The notes beneath the pieces are model-generated. The model searched no databases. It had not been told where the DNA came from and saw only the letters and a list, made by a program, of their open reading frames with translations. Made by a program: the position numbers and the translations under genes. 64,000 nt of DNA from Phascolomyces articulosus (Eukaryota > Mucoromycota > Mucoromycetes > Mucorales > Lichtheimiaceae): assembly GCA_025677815.1 (NCBI GenBank), contig JAIXMP010000007.1, positions 1,178,001-1,242,000 on the forward strand. The letters are read 5' to 3'. This document shows positions 57,860 through 64,000 of this stretch, piece by piece (position 1 is the stretch's first letter; each line of letters opens with the position of its first letter).

Positions 57860-58754
57860 CTTTTTTTAATTATAGAAATAAAAATAGATTTTTTTTTCGG
57901 TCAAAGAAAAAAAAAAGCTTCTTGGTTCAACAACACACCAACTTTTTTTTTATTCAAATACTTTGTTCGCTGTTCTTTATATGTATGGATAAGATTGGTC
58001 GATCGTATGAACGTGATACTTTTCCTTCCAAAGTTTAGTGTAGGCGTAACTATCTAATCAATCTTATAATCATCGATCAAAGTAACGATTATCCAAGATT
58101 TATCCACGCCTTTCTTCTTTTTCTTTGGAAGTGCACGGACGCGATATAGAGTTTAGTACTACATCGATTACAGGTATAAGTGTATATATATATACTCATT
58201 ACTCTCCTTTTCGATTACGTATATATCTTTAAACTGTAACAGGCGTATTTTTAGACGGAAATATGTTTCCGTTATGTCGGGTGTAACGATAAAATGCAGA
58301 CCAGACATCTCACCACGTTGTTATTATTCTTGCTCAGGGATTTATAATCGGGGTTATTTTTATTATGATGTTATATTATATAGAATATGTACAGAAACCA
58401 AAAAAAAAAGTAGGATAGAAGAAAAAGGAAGATTATTTATATAAATATATGGTAATGGGATGCTGAGCGATCATTCTGAGTATGGTGTAATGTTTGTGTG
58501 TATTTGTGTGTGTAATGAATGATGAATAGTATGAAATAATTTGAGTTAGGTATGGTATAATAGAAAAAATAAATGTTGTTAAAATGTTGTTTGTTGTCCT
58601 TGATTTTTGTTGTCGTTGGGGGGAGGGGACCTGAGGGACTAATGAGAAGGAAGAACGGTAAAATAGAAGAATGAAAGAAAAAGAAGAAAGAAAAAGGGGG
58701 AACACAAAGAAAAATGAGAAATGCAATAATGAAACAAGAATGGATTAGGATAAC

Positions 58755-59810
58755 TTAAACGGAATAGCGACGACCTGATGTAGTAATGGCATCATCAAGA
58801 TTATCGCCATAGTAATAAGCATCATTATTAATAATAACGCCATCTTGTTGTACTGCTAATGGTGTATGAATAGGAATAGGAATAGGTTGTTGTTGTTGTT
58901 GAGGTAGAAAATGAAAAGATGACATTCTTCTTGCTGGTTCAATTTGATCATAAAAATAATCCATTGTAGGAGGTTTCATCATCATCATCATACTGGTTCT
59001 GTTGTTATCATAAACGTAAGGGTTACTGTTGAAAGTGCCACTTGTATTCATGGTATTATTGACAAAAATAGCTGGATATTCATAATGTAAGAATCCACGC
59101 CATTCTTCTTTTTGATCGCGCGACTTGGGTACCAAAGTGATTGTAAATGGATGTGGGAAGGCTTCATCTACCAAGGATAATTTGGTTCTATCTTCATCTG
59201 CCAAGGCTTCCAAACGGGCTTGGTTCTTGTAATCAAAACGACACATGCCTTTACTTCCATCAATCACGGAATCTTGTTCAAACCACCAAACAGGTGTAAT
59301 CACACGTCGTACTGTTTCATTCAGTACCCAAGCAATGTTGTCTTCTTCATTGTTGTTATTATTGCTCTTGGCAGGATTTTTACTTGTGAAATGGACGATA
59401 CAATTTTGACCCAAATCGCATGATGCTTTGTTTTGTCGATAAGCAAATTCCAAGACGGTTTGACAATGTGGATCAAATTGGACCCAGTCCAATTCTTGCT
59501 CTTCGTCATCTAGTACCTTGTTTTGTTGTCCAATGTCATTCGTAACGACCACGGATGAACTATCTTGTTGTTCCTGTTGTTCAGGATAGTAACCATAATA
59601 CCAAATAGGTTCAAGTGTACGAAAAATACCACGGGTATCATGAACAAATGGACCAGATGTAGGTGTAGTAGGTGTAGATGTTGTAGGTGTAGAAACAGAA
59701 TCGTCTGTAGTTGAAGATGCAGATGAATTGGAAGATACAAAAGAATTTTGTTTCTTTTTTTGTTGTTTGTTACGTTTGTTCTTTGTGAAGACTTTACGAA
59801 TAGATAACAT
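58755..59810 (-). CDS. protein resembling the N-terminal region of DDHD phospholipases
   Basis: A single open frame of 351 residues from ATG 59810 (MLSIRKVFTKNKR); the frame is open three codons further up, beginning with TTG. After a basic, Ser/Thr-rich leader comes a folded region with many aromatic residues: EPIWYYGYYPEQ, then DWVQFDPHCQTVLEFAYRQN (a WWE-like W...F...LE.AY pattern), then WVLNETVRRVITPVWWFEQD and HPFTITLVPKSRDQKEEWRG. This recalls the N-terminal part of fungal DDHD-type lipases (yeast Ddl1 family), but no GxSxG or DDHD block is present, so it would be a stand-alone version. The C-terminus is low complexity (Met, Gln, Pro and Asn/Tyr runs). Function is unknown; the resemblance is inferred by eye. 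Confidence 0.65.
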   Translation of the reverse strand: MLSIRKVFTKNKRNKQQKKKQNSFVSSNSSASSTTDDSVSTPTTSTPTTPTSGPFVHDTRGIFRTLEPIWYYGYYPEQQEQQDSSSVVVTNDIGQQNKVLDDEEQELDWVQFDPHCQTVLEFAYRQNKASCDLGQNCIVHFTSKNPAKSNNNNNEEDNIAWVLNETVRRVITPVWWFEQDSVIDGSKGMCRFDYKNQARLEALADEDRTKLSLVDEAFPHPFTITLVPKSRDQKEEWRGFLHYEYPAIFVNNTMNTSGTFNSNPYVYDNNRTSMMMMMKPPTMDYFYDQIEPARRMSSFHFLPQQQQQPIPIPIHTPLAVQQDGVIINNDAYYYGDNLDDAITTSGRRYSV

Positions 59811-60766
59811 AATGAACAATGATTGAATGAAAAAAAAAAGTTGTAAGGAAGAAAGAAAAAAAGAATTTATATAAAAAAAAAGTTTTTTTATAACAAAAGG
59901 AAATTGAATGTTGTAATTTTGAGTTATTTATACAAAAATTTAACTGAGATTTTTTTTATAGTTTTTTTTAGCGTATTATTATATAATTCCTTAGCAACAA
60001 GATTGAATGCAATGAACAGCGGAACTTTTTTTTGTTCCAGTTTATTCGCTTGTTACTATTAAGAAATATTCACGTATAAAAAAAAACACGCACTTAACAC
60101 GTATAGTTAATAATCTTTCATGCTGCGCCCGTTTCTTATTTAACAAAGAACAACACAACAACCCCTTTTTTTATTACACCGCGACCTGTTTGGGCGTTTT
60201 TTCTCAACAGTCCCTTTTCTCCTTATAATAAAGTTTTGAGAGTGGGCGTTGTACACTTGTTTTTTTCCAATTCTAGGCATTAAATGGCGGGGGCTCCAAA
60301 TACGGTTATACTCAGTAAAAAAAAGGATGATTGTGTGTGGTATATTTTAATAGTAACTGTTGTTGAAACAAAAGGGAATCTTGTACAATTATTTGTCGTG
60401 CGATTGAAAGAAAAAAAAAAGTAATATTTTTGGGGGAGGGGTGGAGTATATGATGATGAATATATAATAATAAAAGAGCTAATAAAATGCAAAAAAAAGG
60501 CGGAGAAGAATGGGTTTTGGGGGGGTTAAAAAAAGCATATAATAATATAATGATGATAATAAAGATAAATGATAATATATGAGGATATATATAAATATAT
60601 ATAAATGGAGTATATAAATAATATACAACACAAAAAAAGAATAGGGATACTATACATAGCATAATATATAAATAAGAATAACAATAACAATAGTAATAAT
60701 AATAATAATAATAATAATATAAAAAAGAACCTAATATTGTAAAGATCTTGATGATGATAAAGTGGA
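59811..60766. promoter_or_regulatory. promoter region and 3' region with microsatellite
   Basis: About 950 bp. The left half is the promoter of the DDHD-like gene, with an AACCCCTT element (stress-element-like CCCCT) near 60160. The right half is very A/T-rich, with an (AAT)n run at about 60693-60720, probably the 3' untranslated region of the Sel1 gene. No gene. Confidence 0.4.
60693..60720. repeat. (AAT)n microsatellite
   Basis: About nine repeats of aat/ata in the probable 3' region of the Sel1-repeat gene. Confidence 0.85.
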
Positions 60767-63700
60767 TCATGAAAATCCTATAAAAATAAATACAATTATT
60801 ATCAATAATGAGTCAAAAAACATATATAAATATAAAAGGTTCTTTGGATGAAAATTAAATAATACGTAAACAAAATGCCAAAGAAAGTTGTTGCGTGTAC
60901 ATACCATGTTGGGCAGCAAGATTAAACAAATCTTCAGCCTTTGCTTGATCAACAGGGACAACATTATCCCATCCATGTTGATAGAATTCGGCCAATCGAT
61001 ATAATGCTTCACCCACATACGTTTCAGTATCTTCTTCCACAGTATCTTCATCTTGATCGTAAAGGGACACAACTCGTCCATACCATTCGAATGCTTTGAT
61101 AGCATCGCGGTTCAAACCGAGTCCTTGTGCATAACAATGAGCAACATGAAGGAATGTCTTGGGGTCATCATAATGAGGTCGTTCAGCTAAATGGAGTAAA
61201 GTAGAGGCTGCTTCGGCCGGCCGAGCAGGAATATTGGCCCAACCATAAAGTTCATAGAGGGCACACATCATGGTAGCAGAAGTTTCTTGATAATGATGTA
61301 AAGCATGTTGATGAGCAGACTTGAATAATTGATACGCTTCAGGGCAAGCACCTTTGGAGGAATGTAATAATCGAGCCAATGCGAGTTCAGCTAGCCACCA
61401 TCCTGGGTGCGTGTCGACCGCCAATTGATACCATTCGCAGGCCAAATCAAGATTAGGAGGAACATGGATGCCATGTTCATGATAAGTGCCAATAAACAAG
61501 GTGGCTGTCTTATCCTTTTGTGAAGCAGCACGACAGAAATAATCATACGCTCGTTCAAAGTCTTGATCAAGTACACCTGGTTTTCCAGTATGATACAATT
61601 TGCCTAATTCGCATTGAGCTTCAGCCGATCCTAATTGTGCTGCGCGTTCTAGCCATTCAAGGCCTTCAAGAATGGTCGTTGTAGTAATAATATGATTGGA
61701 AATAGTCAGCTGGTCATTGTTTTTGTTATTATCGTTGTTGTTGTTGCTATAGTAAGATTCGTCTGCTCCTGCAGGTGGTGTTGTAATTGTAAACAATAAT
61801 AGCTGTGCTACTTGGACCATGGCGTCTCGGTCATCCTGTTCCGCTGCCTTTCGAAAATGTTCAATGGCAGTAGGAATATCAGGTTGTAAAAGGAATGTAG
61901 TATTGTCATGTTCTGAACGAATGCCGTGAACATGATAAAGACCAATATAATAATGAGCGCGTGGGTGGTTACGAGAATCGCAAGCGAATCGATACCATTG
62001 TAATGCTTCCATATCTTTGTTTTGTTCTTCCATAGTAGTATCATCGTCATTTTGTTGATGATGATGTTGTTGTTGTGAAGGGACCCGACCCTGTGCGTGC
62101 ATTTGACCGATACGGAACATGGCCTCGGCATCTTGGGTTTTTTCAGCCGACCGGAGATACCATTCTAAAGCACATCGATCATCTTGTTCAGTACCAAGAC
62201 CTAATTCATGGCATTGACCCAAAGAATTATAAGCGTCAACACAGTTGTCATTTTGAGCACATGCCAACAATTCCTAAAAGTGAAGAATTAGAATATGTTT
62301 TGGATAATAAGAATAAATATGGGTATAAAATAAATATTTTTTTTGTTTGGTTTTTTCGGTCAATACTAATTGAATATGGAAAAATAGAAAACTAAAAAAG
62401 AATTTTGTTACTAAAATTACCTGATAACCAGCTTTAGGGTTTGCTTCAATCCCACCAAGACCGGCGATTTTATAACGAGCGCGCATGACGCGAGATAAAT
62501 CATGATTGTGTTGAGCAGCTCGTTCATAAAGGCCCAAAGCTGCGGCAAATTGTTGTTGTGAATGCCAGGATTGTGCTGCTAAAAACATGGCTTCAACATG
62601 ACCCATATCCGCTGCTTGTTCGAAACATCGAATGGCTAAGTCTTGCTGTGCTTGGCGTTTCTGGAAAAGAATTTCGGCATCTTCTTCAATTATCATAGCA
62701 TCGACCGTATCGTCACCATAGTTTTGGGTTTGTTGTTGTTGTGGTTGCTGATCTTGCAATGTTGCATTCTTTTGATGAATTTTACCAAGCATTACCAGTG
62801 ACTCGGGATCGCCCGAACGAACTGCTTCTTCTAATAGTGAAATGGCTTGGTCCACGGAAGTATGGGGTTCACCCGCTTCATTGGAAAGAACAACTTGTTG
62901 GCCACTTAATGCAGCAGCTGCAGCGTTTTCTTGCTGAGTAATAGGAGAATCTTCTTCTGATTCAGATGTTCTTAACAGAAGTTTAGCCAAGGAGCGCATG
63001 GAAGGGACATGGCCTTGTCGAATTGATTTTTGCCACCATGCAATTGCAACGTCTTGGTCTCCATTTTCAAGGGCCATTTGACCTAGAGCCCAACTACTAG
63101 CAGGATGCTTAGTAGCAGAACGGGTAAACCAAACAACCGCCTCTCCCAAGTTGATGGGCATTGCATAGAGCCCACGCCAATACGCCATGCCCATATTGTA
63201 TTCGCCTTCAGGATGTTGCTCTTCAGCACTTGATTTGTAATACTTGAATGCTTCTATAGGATTAGGTTCTTCCATGCCTTGGCCTTGTTCAAACATTTGA
63301 GCAACGCGAACCATAGCATCCACATTGTCAGTCTTGTTGGCAGCTTCCAAATAATATTCGAGTGCCTTTTCCATATTGATGTCAGTACCATTTCCTTGAT
63401 AATAACAATTGGCAAGCCAGTAATAACAAGGAGGGAATTCATCATGCGTAGCAAGAAGATGGAGTGATTGGAAAGCCATTTCTTTGGTGATACCGTCTAA
63501 TTGTTGAATGACCACAGGTGAATTACTGGAAGGATCATAGTAATAGCCTAGAGTATATCGAGCAACCATAAGTTTAGAGTATTTTCCAGCTGACATTTCT
63601 GCTAAGCCATTATCTTGGGCTGCAAGTTTATATTGCATAAATGCTTCTTCATATTGTCCCTGGTATTGATAAACGCGAGCAGCAGCATAATAAGCACTAA

Positions 63701-64000
63701 AAATAAATTATATAAAACAGTATAAATGTATTTCTGGTTAGTACCGTTTTACTCGGCAAAAGAACATGCATAAAAAAAGAAACTCACGTGGATGCACCTA
63801 ATTGGACTGCTTGCTGATATAATTCCAAAGCACGTTGAGCTTTGGGTTCGACACCTCCAAGACCATTCTGGTAATAACTGCCAAGCATTAAGGTTGCACG
63901 GGGATCCTTTTGAGCTGCAGCTCTTTCAAACAGAATAAACGCTTGTTCATAATTTTGTGCGACGCCAAGACCTGAGTCATACAACATGCCTAATTCGCGT
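60767..64000 (-). CDS. long Sel1-repeat protein, 5' end outside the window
   Basis: The coding sequence enters at the right edge and runs leftward through at least three introns (near 63696-63786, 62275-62420 and 60778-60890). More than 900 residues are visible, made almost entirely of Sel1-like repeats of about 36 residues (EQAFILFERAAAQKDPRATL, EAFKYYKSSAEEQHPEGEYN, RAYDYFCRAASQKDKTATLF), with Gln-rich inserts. The best end uses the ctatttttatag acceptor, giving a last exon that ends AAQHGFS and a TGA at 60767-60769; otherwise it ends at 60855. Sel1 repeats form alpha-solenoid scaffolds for protein complexes, such as ER-associated degradation (Hrd3) and chitin synthase control (Skt5). No transmembrane segment is seen in the visible part, so which role applies is unknown. 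Confidence 0.9.

Larger units (their letters stand above)
54517..58754. other. long gap without a supported gene
   Basis: About 4.2 kb, AT-rich. Minus-strand frames at 56325-56585 and 56641-56826 have more mixed composition than chance AT-rich frames but no recognisable domain. I could not connect them by a plausible intron. A hairpin-forming inverted repeat is at 57782-57859. A TATA-like tatatatatata and scattered A/T runs are present. No RNA gene was recognised. Confidence 0.45.

Noticed and set aside
60312..60770. 152-residue frame rich in Tyr, Ile and Phe
   Set aside because: Low-complexity translation of AAT/ATA repeats in a 3' region.

Overview
The window looks like nuclear DNA of an early-diverging filamentous fungus, most likely Mucoromycota (Mucorales-like). 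It is AT-rich, with intron-dense genes, short GT-AG introns (about 50-130 bp) and branch points such as TACTAAT. The protein set is fungal: a Skt5/Chs4-like chitin synthase activator with a CaaX box, Spc24, Lec1, a Prm10/ThrE transporter, Sel1-repeat proteins and an F-box/LRR protein. The assignment rests on protein families and composition; no database search was run.

Left part (1-13 kb): a short-chain dehydrogenase cut by the window start; Tma20/MCT-1; a five-exon PXB-PX-DUF3818 protein (Lec1-like); an unknown single-pass membrane protein; a gene-poor stretch; a decayed Thr-rich cell-surface gene; and a small multi-span membrane protein that becomes intact once one intron is placed.

Middle (13-31.6 kb): a repeat-bearing gap with a small inverted-repeat element and a 35-bp A run; a Prm10/ThrE-type exporter; Ypi1/PPP1R11, a PP1 inhibitor; a small unknown protein; a divergent Sec7/PH protein lacking the catalytic glutamate; a type-B carboxylesterase; Spc24; the Skt5-like Sel1 protein; the mitochondrial succinate-fumarate carrier Sfc1; and the tRNA-acetylation adaptor Tan1.

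Right part (31.6-64 kb), all on the minus strand: a secreted GH3 beta-glucosidase; pantothenate kinase; a very long WDR81-like pseudokinase-BEACH-WD40 protein; a second short-chain dehydrogenase related to the first; a TPR/F-box/LRR protein; a 4-kb gap with little content; a protein resembling the N-terminal part of DDHD phospholipases; and a long Sel1-repeat protein that runs off the right edge.

The genes are mostly unrelated housekeeping functions, not a pathway cluster. Membrane traffic and phosphoinositide themes recur (Lec1-like PX protein, Sec7 protein, WDR81-like protein, DDHD-like protein), as do chitin/cell-wall functions (Skt5-like, beta-glucosidase, Thr-rich pseudogene). I saw no CRISPR array, rRNA, convincing tRNA or complete transposon, and no clear undescribed multi-gene system. 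The exon models given in detail were checked for splice sites and reading phase by hand.
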